Shown here piece after piece: positions 10,568-23,763 of a DNA stretch of 64,000 nt. Under the pieces are notes generated by a model. It did no database searches and was not told where the DNA came from. It worked only from the letters and a program-made list of their open reading frames with translations. The stretch's first letter is position 1. The number at the start of each line of letters is the position of its first letter. The position numbers and the translations under genes were made by a program. The stretch is from positions 75,591 through 139,590 of the forward strand of contig JAVHLG010000002.1 in assembly GCA_031082225.1 (NCBI GenBank), given 5' to 3'. Source of the DNA: Desulfovibrionaceae bacterium. GTDB lineage: Bacteria > Desulfobacterota > Desulfovibrionia > Desulfovibrionales > Desulfovibrionaceae.

Positions 10568-10835
10568 GAACGTCCATCCCTGCCATCCTGCGTCCGGCCA
10601 TGCCGCCTTGTGACCTGCTGTGTCCGTCATGATCCCTGGCGTCCGGCTCTGGTCGCCTCGTGTCTTTCGTGTCCATCGTAATCCCTGGCGTCCGGTCATG
10701 CCCTCTGCCTCCGTCCCTGCCCTCCGGCATCCGGCCCCGGTTCCCGAACGTCCGGTCCCGCCCTGCGTTGTCTGAAGCGTCCCCCCGGTGTCCGGCCCGG
10801 CCCACGAACGTCCGTCCCTGCCCTCGGGCATCCGC
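10568..10835. repeat. Degenerate short direct repeats in intergenic DNA
   Basis: ATCCCTGGCGTCCGG occurs exactly twice (10632, 10681); GAACGTCCRTCCCTGCC twice (about 10568, 10806); TCCCTGCCCTCSGGCATCCG twice. Confidence 0.6.
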
Positions 10836-11143
10836 CGCGACCGCCGCGACCGCGATGCCCCGGCGACCCCGGGCGACAGGCCCAACCCGGTCCCCCGCTC
10901 CGGCGGGTCGCGTCGTGGTCGCGGGGGCGCGGACTGCGGCGTTGTCCCGGATGCGGCGAATCCCGCCGCGAGTTGTGTCCTGCAGGGAAAGTACATCAAG
11001 CAACCGGGACGGCGGGCGGACTTGTGTGCGACGGATGCTCTTGTCACGAGGCTGTTCCCTGCGGCGGTTTTCGTGTATGACGGAAAACAGTCCAGGGACT
11101 GGGCCGTTCGGAAACACGTGCCGGGACAAAGGGGGCGGGAAAC

Positions 11144-12319
11144 ATGTACACGAGGCGGGTTGTCCTCTGCGTCTTGCTTTTCGCGCTGTGCCTGGCCTCG
11201 ACCCTGCACGCCGGGACGGCCGCCATGTATGAGCCGGTGACCAAAGAGCCTGCCGGAAAGTGGCGTATCGGCTATTACCAGGGCGGCGACTACAACGATT
11301 ACGCCCCCGTGGCCAAAGGACTGGCGGCCAGGCTCGTGGAGCTGGGATGGCTGGAGCCGTCGGTCAGGGACTGTCTTGCCGGGGCCGCCGACCCCGCGTC
11401 GGTCTGGGACTGCCTGTCCCGGGCCCGGAGCGGCTATCTGGAGTTCGTCCCGGACGCCTTTTGGACAGCGGACTGGAAGGACGATCTGCGGGCCAAAAAC
11501 CGCGCCGGTTTTCTGGAGCGGGCCCGCTCCCGGCGCGACCTGGATCTGGTGCTGGCCTTTGGAACCTGGGCCGGCCAGGATCTGGCCACCAACGAACACG
11601 ACATTCCCGTGGTGGTCTGCTCGACCTCCAGCGCCGTTTTTTCCGGCATCGTCAAAAGCCCCGAGGACTCCGGCCTCGACCATGTGCACGCCCGGGTGGA
11701 TCCCACCCGCTACGCCAGGCAGGTGCGGCTTTTCCACGACACCGTCGGATTTTCGAGGCTTGGGGTGGTGTATGAGAATTCCCGGGAGGGAATAAGCTAC
11801 GCGGGCCTGGACCAGATCGAACCCCTGGCCCGGGAGCTCGGCTTCGAACTCGTCACCTGCGAGGCCCCGTTTTCCGGGGCGTCCCTGGAGGCGGCGGAGC
11901 AGGCCGTCCTGGCCTGCCATGAGAAACTGGCAAACGAGGTCGATGCCTTCTACATTACCATCCACCGGGGCGTGAACATGAAGAGCATCGGCAGGCTCCT
12001 TGCGCCGCTTTTCGCCCGCAACCTGCCCACCTTCTCCATGGGAACCCTCTACGAGGTCAACGCCGGGGCCATGATGAGCATGGCCCAGCCGGATTTCAAG
12101 TACGCCGGGAATTTTTACGCCGAAACCATGGTCCGCATCCTCAAGGGGGAACGCCCCAGGGACATCAGCCAGGTGCTGCTCGATCCCCAGGATGTGCGGA
12201 TCAATATCGCGGTGGCGAAGCGCATCGGGTTTCACTTCCCCGTGGACATCATAAGCGATGCCCAGGAGATGGTCAGCGTCATCGAGGACTATGGCGACAC
12301 GGCGGAATCCAAGGAATAA
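11144..12319 (+). CDS. Periplasmic ABC-type substrate-binding protein (ABC_sub_bind-like), no transporter partner
   Basis: Signal peptide MYTRRVVLCVLLFALCLASTLHA; YYQGGDYNDYAPVAKGLAARLVELGWLEP; FSRLGVVYENSREG pattern. Confidence 0.75.
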   Translation: MYTRRVVLCVLLFALCLASTLHAGTAAMYEPVTKEPAGKWRIGYYQGGDYNDYAPVAKGLAARLVELGWLEPSVRDCLAGAADPASVWDCLSRARSGYLEFVPDAFWTADWKDDLRAKNRAGFLERARSRRDLDLVLAFGTWAGQDLATNEHDIPVVVCSTSSAVFSGIVKSPEDSGLDHVHARVDPTRYARQVRLFHDTVGFSRLGVVYENSREGISYAGLDQIEPLARELGFELVTCEAPFSGASLEAAEQAVLACHEKLANEVDAFYITIHRGVNMKSIGRLLAPLFARNLPTFSMGTLYEVNAGAMMSMAQPDFKYAGNFYAETMVRILKGERPRDISQVLLDPQDVRINIAVAKRIGFHFPVDIISDAQEMVSVIEDYGDTAESKE

Positions 12320-12346
12320 GAGGCGGTTGCAACCCGAGCGCAACAC

Positions 12347-15649
<3,303 letters not shown>

Positions 15650-15683
15650 CCTCGGCGGCGGCCTATGGTCAGCGGGAGGAACT

Positions 15684-16082
15684 ATGAAATTCCTGATTGT
15701 CGATGACGATCTGGCCATGTGTCAGATCTTGACGTTCTATCTGGCCAGGTATGCCCGGTGTTTTTCCGCCACCAGCACCGCGGAGGCCTTGAAGCTGTTT
15801 ACCCAATACCTGCGGCGGGAGCCCTTCCACACGGTGTTCATGGACATCGAGATGCCGGGATTCAAGGGCCATGAAATCGTGGAGCTGTTTCATGATGCGG
15901 AAACGAAGTGCCGTATTCCGGAAAAAGACAGGTTCAACCTGGTGATGGTGTCGGCGCATGCCGATCTGGAGAACATCAATCTGGCTTTGTACACGCACAA
16001 GGCCAAATGCTTCATCAAGAAGCCGTTCACCGAAGACGAACTGGTGCGGGAGTTGCGGGAGGCGAAGATATTGGTCGATTGA
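15684..16082 (+). CDS. Stand-alone CheY-like response regulator
   Basis: MKFLIVDDDLAMCQILTFYLARY...FMDIEMPGFKGHEIVELF...MVSAHADLENINLALYTHKAKCFIKKPF. Confidence 0.9.
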   Translation: MKFLIVDDDLAMCQILTFYLARYARCFSATSTAEALKLFTQYLRREPFHTVFMDIEMPGFKGHEIVELFHDAETKCRIPEKDRFNLVMVSAHADLENINLALYTHKAKCFIKKPFTEDELVRELREAKILVD

Positions 16083-16142
16083 CTGCCGTCCCCCCGGACC
16101 GCGGGAGGCGCTGACGGACGTGGCCCGTCCCGGGCCGAGCGT

Positions 16143-17594
16143 TTATTTCCGGTAGAACGCCGGAGCGAAGAGGGTCACCACGGTATAGATTTCGAGCCTC
16201 CCCAGAAGCATGCACAGGATAAGGCACCATTTGGCCGCATCCGGCAGTTGGGAATAGTTGTCCATGGGGCCCACTGACCCGAAGCCCGGGCCCACGTTGC
16301 CGATACAGGCCAGGACCGCCGTGAACGCCGTGACCATGTCCAGGCCGCAGGCCGCCAGAACCAGGGTGGAAATGCCGGCCAATCCCAGCCACAGGGCCAC
16401 GAAACCCCACATGGCCCCGATGATCTCCGGGGCCACCACCCGCCCCCCGAGCTTGACCCCGATCACCGCCCGGGGATGGATCAGGCGGAAGATCTCCCGA
16501 TGGGCGTGCCGCCCGAGCACCATGACCCGCATGCATTTCATTCCCCCGGCGGTGGAGCCGGCGCAGCCGCCGATGAACATGGCCAGCACCAGGATGCACT
16601 GGGACAGGGGGGGCCATATCTCGAAATTGGCCGTGGCGAACCCCGTGGTGGACAGGATGGAGGCCACCTGAAAGGCCCCGTAGCGCGCGGCCTGTCCGGG
16701 GTCGCCCTGATACTGCCCCAGGACGTTGACCGCGACCAGGACGGCGAACACGGCATAGAGGGTGACGAACAGCCGGAATTCGGGATCCCTGGCCATGGTC
16801 CGGGGGCGGCCCAGGAGCACGTAATAGTGCAGGGCGAAGTTGAGGCTGGCCAGGAGCATGAACATGGTGATGACCCAGTCGATGTAGGCCGAGTCGAAGG
16901 CCGACACCGAGGCGTTTTTGGTGGAGAACCCGCCCGTGGCCATGGTCCCGAAGGTGTGGCACAGGGCGTCGAAGAGGTTCATGCCGCCAAAAAGCAAAAG
17001 GACCGTCTGGAGCAGGGAAAACAGCAGGTACACCCCCCACAGGGTGGCCGCCGTGTCCTTGATGCGCGGCCGCAGCTTGTCCGGGGTCGGGCCGGGCACC
17101 TCGGCCTTGTAGAGCTGCATGCCGCTGACCCCCAGAAAGGGGAGGATGGCCAGGGTGAGCACGATGATGCCCATGCCGCCCAGAAAGTGGGTCATGCTGC
17201 GCCAGAACAGCAGGCCGTGCCCCACGGCCTCGATGTCGTCCAGCACCGAGGCCCCGGTGGTGGTGAATCCGGACATGGATTCGAACAGACAGTCGGTGAG
17301 GGAGGGCAGCATCCCGGCCAGGTAAAAGGGCAGGGCCCCGGCGAAGGCGGCGGCGACCCAGCCCAGGGTGGTCACGGCCAGCCCCTCGCGGTGGTTCATG
17401 CCCATCGCCGGCGTCGGATTGGTGCAGGCCAGGAAGAGGGCCAGCCCGAAGCCGATGGAGGCCAGCATGGAGACCGTCAGGGGCCCCAGGCCGCCGTCGC
17501 CGTAATACAGGGCAAAGGCGATGGGGAAGAGCATGCACAGGCCCACGCAGGCCACCAGGGCCCCGATGATTTTGAGGACGAAGGGCCAGCGCAT
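16143..17594 (-). CDS. trkH: Trk-type potassium uptake membrane protein
   Basis: 483 aa multi-TM protein; FESMSGFTTTGASV, STTGFATANFEIWPPLSQ selectivity-loop patterns; adjoins trkA. Confidence 0.94.
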   Translation of the reverse strand: MRWPFVLKIIGALVACVGLCMLFPIAFALYYGDGGLGPLTVSMLASIGFGLALFLACTNPTPAMGMNHREGLAVTTLGWVAAAFAGALPFYLAGMLPSLTDCLFESMSGFTTTGASVLDDIEAVGHGLLFWRSMTHFLGGMGIIVLTLAILPFLGVSGMQLYKAEVPGPTPDKLRPRIKDTAATLWGVYLLFSLLQTVLLLFGGMNLFDALCHTFGTMATGGFSTKNASVSAFDSAYIDWVITMFMLLASLNFALHYYVLLGRPRTMARDPEFRLFVTLYAVFAVLVAVNVLGQYQGDPGQAARYGAFQVASILSTTGFATANFEIWPPLSQCILVLAMFIGGCAGSTAGGMKCMRVMVLGRHAHREIFRLIHPRAVIGVKLGGRVVAPEIIGAMWGFVALWLGLAGISTLVLAACGLDMVTAFTAVLACIGNVGPGFGSVGPMDNYSQLPDAAKWCLILCMLLGRLEIYTVVTLFAPAFYRK

Positions 17595-18959
17595 CTAGCC
17601 GCGCTCCACCTTGACGGCCAGGATCCGCTCCACCCGGGGCACATCCTTGGAGGCGGCCAGGATCAGGATGCGGTCCATGGGAAAAATGACCGTGTCCCCG
17701 CCGGGAATGATGACCTTCCCGTCCCGGATGACGGTCAGGATGAGGGCGAATTTTCGCACCGTGAGGTTTTTCAGGGGGCGGCCCACCAGTTCCGAGTCCT
17801 TGAGGGCCACGGCCTCGATGATCTCGATGGCCTCGTCCTTGATGGACACGGCGGAGATGATCTTGCCCCGCCGCACCTGGCGCAGGATGGAGTTGATGGC
17901 CGACAGGCGGGGGCTGACGGTCTGGTCGATGCCGATGGCCTTGACCAGGGGCATGTAGGCGAACTTGTTGATCCGGGTCAGGGTGTGTCGGGCCCCCAGG
18001 CGCTTGGCCAGAAGGCAGGAGATGATGTTGGTCTCCTCGTCGCCGGTCAGGGCGATGACCATGTCCATGGCCTGGATGTTCTCCTCCTCCAGAAGCTCGT
18101 GGTTGGTGCCGTCCCCGGCCAGCACCACGGTCCGATCCAGGATGGTGGCCAGCTCCCGGCAGCGTTTCGGGTCGCGCTCCACGATCTTGACGTTCTTGCC
18201 GCCGACCTCGAGGATCGAGGCCAGGCGCAGCCCGATCTTGCCGCCGCCCACGATGAGGATGTTGCGGATGGGGGAATGGCGGAAGCCGAACCGGCCAAGG
18301 ACGGCGCCGAGGTCGGCCTTCTCGCAGGCGAAATAGACGTGGTCTCCGTTTTTGAACCGGTCCGTCCCCGAGGGGATGAGCAGCTTCTCGTCCCGGATAA
18401 GCGCGGCCACCATGACCCGCAGGTCGCCCGTCAGTTCGGGGAGTTCGCTGAGGGCCCGGCCGACCAGCGGCGAATCCTGGTCCAGGCGGACCCCGGTCAT
18501 CCAGATCAGGCCGTCGGCGAACTCGTTGATCTCCACCGCCGCCGGGGCCGCCAAAAGCCGCAGGATGGACTCCACCACCTCCACGTCGGGATTGATGACC
18601 AGATCCACCCGCAGGGTGTCCTTGGCCAGGGTTGCGGCGTAATCGGCATATTCCTCGCTTTTGAGGCGCACGATCTTGCGCGCCTGGGGGGCCAGGATGT
18701 TGCCGAAAAAGCAGGCGATGAGGTTGGTGTCGTCGGAATTGGTCACGGCCAAAAGCATCTGGGCCTTAGCGATGCCCGCCTCGACGAGGATCTTCGGACT
18801 CGACCCCGAGCCGTGCACGGTCAGGACGTCGAGCTGTTCGCTGACATGCCGTAGGGCCTCGGAATGGGTGTCCACGACCACCACATCCTTGCCCTCGGCG
18901 GCGAAGCGCTTGGCGATGTGAAAGCCCACCTCGCCCGCGCCGACGATGACGATGCGCAT
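17595..18959 (-). CDS. trkA: Trk system regulatory subunit
   Basis: MRIVIVGAGEVGFHIAKRFAAEGKDVVVVDTHSEAL; duplicated RCK modules; ~454 aa. Confidence 0.95.
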   Translation of the reverse strand: MRIVIVGAGEVGFHIAKRFAAEGKDVVVVDTHSEALRHVSEQLDVLTVHGSGSSPKILVEAGIAKAQMLLAVTNSDDTNLIACFFGNILAPQARKIVRLKSEEYADYAATLAKDTLRVDLVINPDVEVVESILRLLAAPAAVEINEFADGLIWMTGVRLDQDSPLVGRALSELPELTGDLRVMVAALIRDEKLLIPSGTDRFKNGDHVYFACEKADLGAVLGRFGFRHSPIRNILIVGGGKIGLRLASILEVGGKNVKIVERDPKRCRELATILDRTVVLAGDGTNHELLEEENIQAMDMVIALTGDEETNIISCLLAKRLGARHTLTRINKFAYMPLVKAIGIDQTVSPRLSAINSILRQVRRGKIISAVSIKDEAIEIIEAVALKDSELVGRPLKNLTVRKFALILTVIRDGKVIIPGGDTVIFPMDRILILAASKDVPRVERILAVKVERG

Positions 18960-19210
18960 ACGGTTTTTCCCTCGGCCAAAAGAACAGGGGATGCCCCAAG
19001 GCCTCTGCGGCGGCGGGCGCGCCGCCGACATCTCCCGCCCGCGGTCCCGGCCGGCCCCGGCCCTGGCCGCGTCAAGGCCATGGACGCGCCCCTGCCCGGG
19101 GATGCGGGAGGCCGCGCGCTGCGCCGTCCCGGCATGGACGAAAACGCGGCCGTCATGTCCTCGGGGGGGCGTCGGCCTCCGGGGCCGGGAAGGCGCGGCG
19201 CGCCCGGCCG

Positions 19211-19762
19211 CTATGCGAAGGACCGGGCGAACAGATCGGCAATGGCCTGGCGGCCGCAGTCTTCGAGAAAGCGGGTGCCGGTGCCCGTGAAGTGGGTCTG
19301 GGTGATGACCGGATCCTGCACCGGCTGGCGGTTGACGCCCTTGAGGGCGAACCACTGGGCCTTTTCCTGGCAGAAGACGTACAGGGGCTTGTTGCAGATC
19401 TTGGCGAACTCCGCCCCCCAGCCCGTGCCGCCCTTGACCGTGCCGTCCTCGTGGAGAACGCCCACCACGAAGATCTCCATGCCGGAATCCACCTGGTGCA
19501 TGATGGTCCGAAGGACCATGCGGATCTGGGGGCCGTTGCTGAAATTGCGGTTGAGCAGCTTGGAAACGTAGCTTAGGCTCACGTCCTTGCGGGTCAGTTC
19601 CTCGGCGGTCAGGACGCGCAGGCCCCGGGTGCGGTCGATCTTGTGGCCCTCGAAGGTGTAGGTGACCTCCTGGAGGCCGTATTTTTCGGCCTGGCGGCCG
19701 AACTCCGCCTCGGCGCCCTGCGCGCCGCCACTGAAAAGGGTATAGTCCGTCGGATTGGTCAT
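19211..19762 (-). CDS. Hypothetical protein with possible SLOG/Rossmann-like nucleotide-binding motifs
   Basis: MTNPTDYTLFSGGAQGAEAEFGRQAEKYG ... VKGGTGWGAEFAKICNKPLYVFCQ; glycine-rich motifs reminiscent of SLOG proteins. Weak homology by eye. Confidence 0.7.
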   Translation of the reverse strand: MTNPTDYTLFSGGAQGAEAEFGRQAEKYGLQEVTYTFEGHKIDRTRGLRVLTAEELTRKDVSLSYVSKLLNRNFSNGPQIRMVLRTIMHQVDSGMEIFVVGVLHEDGTVKGGTGWGAEFAKICNKPLYVFCQEKAQWFALKGVNRQPVQDPVITQTHFTGTGTRFLEDCGRQAIADLFARSFA

Positions 19763-20278
19763 GATGGCTCCTTGGGTTGTGTTCAGGGGCGCGCCAGGAC
19801 TGCGTCGCGCCCATGCGTTCCCGATTGTGCCTGTTCCCGGCGTTTGATGCAACGTGCCCGGGTGTCCTTTTGTCCGAATCCAAGGTCCGGGCCAAGGCGG
19901 CGCAAGGCCGTTGCGGCAACCCTCCAGGCCCGGCCGGAGGCGGGCCGGGAGTCGCCGTGGGCGACCAGTTGCGGGGGGACTTGTTTGAGGCTATAGGGTG
20001 TTGCCGTGAACGCAGGGTGGCCTGTCGCACGCGGCGACATGCCTTTAGACCGGCTGGAATCGCGCGACCGCCGGGCGGCGGGGCGACCATGGCCCCCATT
20101 CCCCTGCTGGAGAAGCCCTGCCGCGTGGCGGCCCGGGGATTTTCCGCCAAAACGGCGGGTGGCCTGGCGATGAACGCGCCTGGAAACCAGGACGGTCCGT
20201 GCGGTGGGACACCCCCGCGATCAATGGCGCTGCGCGCGATCCCTTCAACACGCCCCTCCCCTGCAGACATGGCATATT

Positions 20279-21478
20279 ATGAATGATATCGCAAAAATAA
20301 CTAAGTCGGATGTGAACGTCCCGTTGCCTGGGGGGAAAAGGAAAAAAAACCGTAGCAGGGTTTCCCCCTCCTTTCTCCAGAAGATGATTGCGTACGCCAG
20401 GGGGCACAAGCTCTTCATGGTCATGGTGGTCGTGCCTTCGGCCCTCAGCGTCTTGTATTTTGGATTGATCGAATCCGACATCTATGTTTCGGAATGCCGC
20501 TTTGTCGTGCGGCAGCCGGAGAGGAAAAATCTCTCTTCGCTGGGCTCCTTGTTGCAGAACATAGGGATTTCAAGCGTCAGGGAAGAGGCGTTCACCGTCA
20601 GGGAATACGTATTGTCGCGCGACGCCTTGAAAATCATTGATGAGAACCTCAATCTGAGGAAGGCGTTCGGAAGCAGCAAGGTCGATATCATCAACCGTTT
20701 CGACCCGCTGGGGATCGATGACAGCTTCGAGGCGCTGTACAAGTATTTTCTCGGCCAGGTCACGGTTGACGTCGATCTGACATCCTCCATCGCGACATTG
20801 ACAGCCAAGGCCTATGCTCCCAATGACGCCTTCAATATCAATGAAGGCCTGTTGTTCATGAGCGAGGGACTTATCAACAAGCTCAACGACAGGGCCAGGA
20901 AGGACATGCTGAGCATCGCGCTCAAGGATGTCGAGGACGCGGAGGCAGAGGCCAAGAATCGCGCCATGGCCCTGTCGATATACCAGGACAAGGAGATCCT
21001 GTTCGACCCGGCCCAGCAGTCCACCATGCAGTTGCAGCAGGTGGACAGGCTCCAGACCGAACTCATCGCCGTGCGCGGCCAGATCGCCCAGTACCGTGAG
21101 TTTGCTGCGGCGAGTTCGCAGATCCGGGCCCTGGAAAAACGGGCCAGCGAACTGCGCAAGGAGATCAATGCGGAGATGGCCAAGGTGGCCGGCGGAAGCG
21201 AGTCCATGAGCCAGAAGCTGATCGAATATGAGCGGCTCAAGCTCGACCGCGAATTTTCCGAGCAGAAGCTCGCCGCCGCCCTGACGTCGTTGGAGCAGGC
21301 CCGGGCCGAGGTGCAGCGGCAGCAGTTGTACCTTGAGCGCATCGTGATGCCGAACACGCCGGACAGCGCGATCTATCCCAGGCGGTTCTTGAACATATTG
21401 GCGGCGTTCGGCATGCTCTTCATCGTCTATGGCGTCGTGAAAATCCTTCTTATCGGCGTCCTTGAGCACCACGAATAA
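20279..21478 (+). CDS. kpsE: Capsule polysaccharide export inner-membrane protein (KpsE/BexC/CtrB-like)
   Basis: N-terminal TM LFMVMVVVPSALSVLYFGLIESDIYVSECRFVVRQPE, coiled-coil, C-terminal TM; precedes kpsM/kpsT homologues. Confidence 0.88.
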   Translation: MNDIAKITKSDVNVPLPGGKRKKNRSRVSPSFLQKMIAYARGHKLFMVMVVVPSALSVLYFGLIESDIYVSECRFVVRQPERKNLSSLGSLLQNIGISSVREEAFTVREYVLSRDALKIIDENLNLRKAFGSSKVDIINRFDPLGIDDSFEALYKYFLGQVTVDVDLTSSIATLTAKAYAPNDAFNINEGLLFMSEGLINKLNDRARKDMLSIALKDVEDAEAEAKNRAMALSIYQDKEILFDPAQQSTMQLQQVDRLQTELIAVRGQIAQYREFAAASSQIRALEKRASELRKEINAEMAKVAGGSESMSQKLIEYERLKLDREFSEQKLAAALTSLEQARAEVQRQQLYLERIVMPNTPDSAIYPRRFLNILAAFGMLFIVYGVVKILLIGVLEHHE

Positions 21479-22283
21479 TATGCCGGAAACCACACAGCAA
21501 ACGACATTCTCCCGCGCATTCCAGATTCAGATGCGCGTCGTCAGCGCCCTGCTCCGGCGCGAACTCATCGCCCTTTCCGGAAAAAAGGGGATCGGCTTTC
21601 TTCTAATGCTTGTGGAGCCGTTGATCTTTGTCTCTGCCATCTGCGTCTTTTTTTATTTGACACGAAGGACTGTTGGGAATGTCCCTGTCGTGGCGTTCGC
21701 CATGTCTGGATACTGTGTCATGTGGGGCTGCAGATTCCAGATGATGAAGATGATGAATGTTGTTGCCGCAAACAGATCGCTATTGTATCATAGGTATGTT
21801 AAAATTTTTGATTTGATGCTTGGACGTTCGATTCTTCAGATATGCAGCACGTCTATAAGTTTCTTAATGTTCGCCCCAATTATATATATAGGTCTTGTTG
21901 ATTTTCCGGTCAAGCCATATCTGGTTGTTTTCTCGTGGCTTGCCGTGTTGTGGTATGGATGGTCGTTGGGCCTGATTACCAGCTCTATATATGGCTTGGT
22001 AAAAATGGGAGAAAAAATTTGTATTGTAATCATGGTGTTGCACATTTGGATTACGGGTGCATTTATGATGGTCGAATGGTTGCCTCCTGATTACCGCGGA
22101 TATTATTTGTTATTTCCCATGGTCCATGCGACAGAAATGATGCGCGATGGGTTGTTCGGCAACAGGGTGACGGCACACTATAGTGTGTTGTACATGGTGT
22201 GCGCGAACATGGTTCTCACGTACCTGGGGCTTGTCCTGGTCCGAAAATTGTCACAGCGTGGAGCTATGGATGATTCGGATTAA
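21462..22283 (+). CDS. kpsM: ABC-2 type polysaccharide export permease
   Basis: Six-TM protein ~270 aa, FVSAICVFFYLTRRTVGNVPVVAFAMSGYCVMWGCR; ABC2_membrane pattern; overlaps flanking genes. Confidence 0.88.
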   Translation: MSTTNNMPETTQQTTFSRAFQIQMRVVSALLRRELIALSGKKGIGFLLMLVEPLIFVSAICVFFYLTRRTVGNVPVVAFAMSGYCVMWGCRFQMMKMMNVVAANRSLLYHRYVKIFDLMLGRSILQICSTSISFLMFAPIIYIGLVDFPVKPYLVVFSWLAVLWYGWSLGLITSSIYGLVKMGEKICIVIMVLHIWITGAFMMVEWLPPDYRGYYLLFPMVHATEMMRDGLFGNRVTAHYSVLYMVCANMVLTYLGLVLVRKLSQRGAMDDSD

Positions 22284-22941
22284 AGAGCTCTGTAAAAGCT
22301 ACAGAACGCGGCGCGGACCGCGTCAGATACTCAAGGACATCACCTGCACCGTGCACAAGGGTGAAAAGCTCGGCATCCTCGGCTGCAACGGGGCCGGGAA
22401 ATCCACCCTGATACGGATCATCGGCGGAATCGAAAACCCCACCAGCGGGTCCGTCACCCGCACCATGAGCGTGTCCTGGCCCCTGGCCTTTCAGGGCGGC
22501 CTGGCCGGGGGGCTTTCGGGACTGGACAACCTGCGGTTCATTTGCCGCATCTACCAGGTGGACTTTGTCGCCGCCCGGGCCTCGGTGGAGGAATTTTCCG
22601 AACTGGGCAACTATCTGCAGGAACCGGTCAAGTCCTATTCCGCAGGCATGCGGGCCAGGCTGGCCTTCGCCATCTCCATGACCGTGGATTTCGACTGCTA
22701 CCTCATCGACGAGGTTTCCGCCGTGGGCGACAGGCGCTTCAACGAGAAATTCAAAAACAGGCTCCTGGACAAGACCCGCGACCGGTCCATCATCATGGTG
22801 TCGCATTTTTACGGGGTGTTGCGGGAATATTGCAACCGGGCGGCGGTCTTGGACGCCGGCGTCCTGAGGGTGTACGACGATATCAAGGACGCCATTCACA
22901 ACTACGAGCAAATCCTGTATGGAAAAACCATAACCTTCTAG
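22270..22941 (+). CDS. kpsT: Polysaccharide export ABC transporter ATP-binding protein
   Basis: MIRIKELCKSYRTRRGPRQILKDITCTVHKGEKLGILGCNGAGKSTLIRIIGGIE; YSAGMRARLAFAISMTVDFDCYLIDEV. Confidence 0.93.
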   Translation: MIRIKELCKSYRTRRGPRQILKDITCTVHKGEKLGILGCNGAGKSTLIRIIGGIENPTSGSVTRTMSVSWPLAFQGGLAGGLSGLDNLRFICRIYQVDFVAARASVEEFSELGNYLQEPVKSYSAGMRARLAFAISMTVDFDCYLIDEVSAVGDRRFNEKFKNRLLDKTRDRSIIMVSHFYGVLREYCNRAAVLDAGVLRVYDDIKDAIHNYEQILYGKTITF

Positions 22942-22950
22942 TATCCTTGC

Positions 22951-23763
22951 ATGATTGATTTCGACAAACTCTTTTTCATCGCCGGGCCCTGCGTCATGGA
23001 AAGCGAGGATTTCGCCTATGCCTGCGCCTGCGCCCTGAAAGAGATCTTCGCCACGACCAACACGCCGTGGATCTTCAAGTCGTCCTTTGACAAGGCCAAC
23101 CGCAGCGCCTGCGACGGATTCCGGGGCATCCCCATGGACCGGGGCTTGCGGGTTCTGGAGAAAATCCGCAGCACTCTGGGCGTCGCCGTGCTGACCGACG
23201 TGCATGAGGCCTGGCAGGCAGGCCCTGTGGCCGAGGTCGCGGACGTCCTGCAGGTGCCGGCCCTGTTGTGCCGCCAGACGGATCTGGTCATGGCCGCCGC
23301 CGCCGCCGGGCGGCCCGTGAATTATAAAAAAGGCCAGTTCATGGCCCCCTGGGACATGGGCAATGTCATCGCCAAGGCCCGGCGCGCCGCGTCCGAGGCC
23401 GGACATGGCCCTGGGCAGTTCCTGGTGTGCGAGCGCGGAACCATGTTCGGCTACAACAACCTGGTGGTGGACATGCGCTCGTTTCCGCTCATGGCCGAGG
23501 CCACGGGGTGTCCGGTGGTGTTCGACGCCACGCATTCGGTGCAGCTTCCCGGGGCCCTGGGTTCGGCAAGCGGCGGCGACGCGGCCCTGGCCCCGGTCCT
23601 GGCCCGGGCGGCCATGGCCACAGGGCATGTCAGCGGTATTTTTTTCGAGACCCATCCCGAGCCTGCCAAGGCCTTGTGCGACGCCCACGTCATGCTCCCG
23701 TTCCGGGAGGTGGCCCCCCTGGTAGCCCAACTGCGCGCCATCGCCGCGAGCCTGCGTCCATGA
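22951..23763 (+). CDS. kdsA: 3-deoxy-8-phosphooctulonate synthase
   Basis: FFIAGPCVMESEDFAY, FKSSFDKANRSACDGFRGIPMDRGLRVLEKI, VLTDVHEAWQAGPVAEVADVLQVPALLCRQTDL. Confidence 0.96.
   Translation: MIDFDKLFFIAGPCVMESEDFAYACACALKEIFATTNTPWIFKSSFDKANRSACDGFRGIPMDRGLRVLEKIRSTLGVAVLTDVHEAWQAGPVAEVADVLQVPALLCRQTDLVMAAAAAGRPVNYKKGQFMAPWDMGNVIAKARRAASEAGHGPGQFLVCERGTMFGYNNLVVDMRSFPLMAEATGCPVVFDATHSVQLPGALGSASGGDAALAPVLARAAMATGHVSGIFFETHPEPAKALCDAHVMLPFREVAPLVAQLRAIAASLRP

Noticed and set aside
16122-16136. GGCCCGTCCCGGGCC hairpin as terminator between the receiver gene and trkH
   Set aside because: Short stem and no clear T-tract; too weak to call.
16476-18854. 792-aa plus-strand ORF
   Set aside because: Antisense to trkH/trkA; composition (GHGQ/DQDG-rich) is typical of a GC-rich shadow frame.
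22264-23730. 488-aa minus-strand ORF
   Set aside because: Antisense to kpsT and kdsA, which have strong family motifs.
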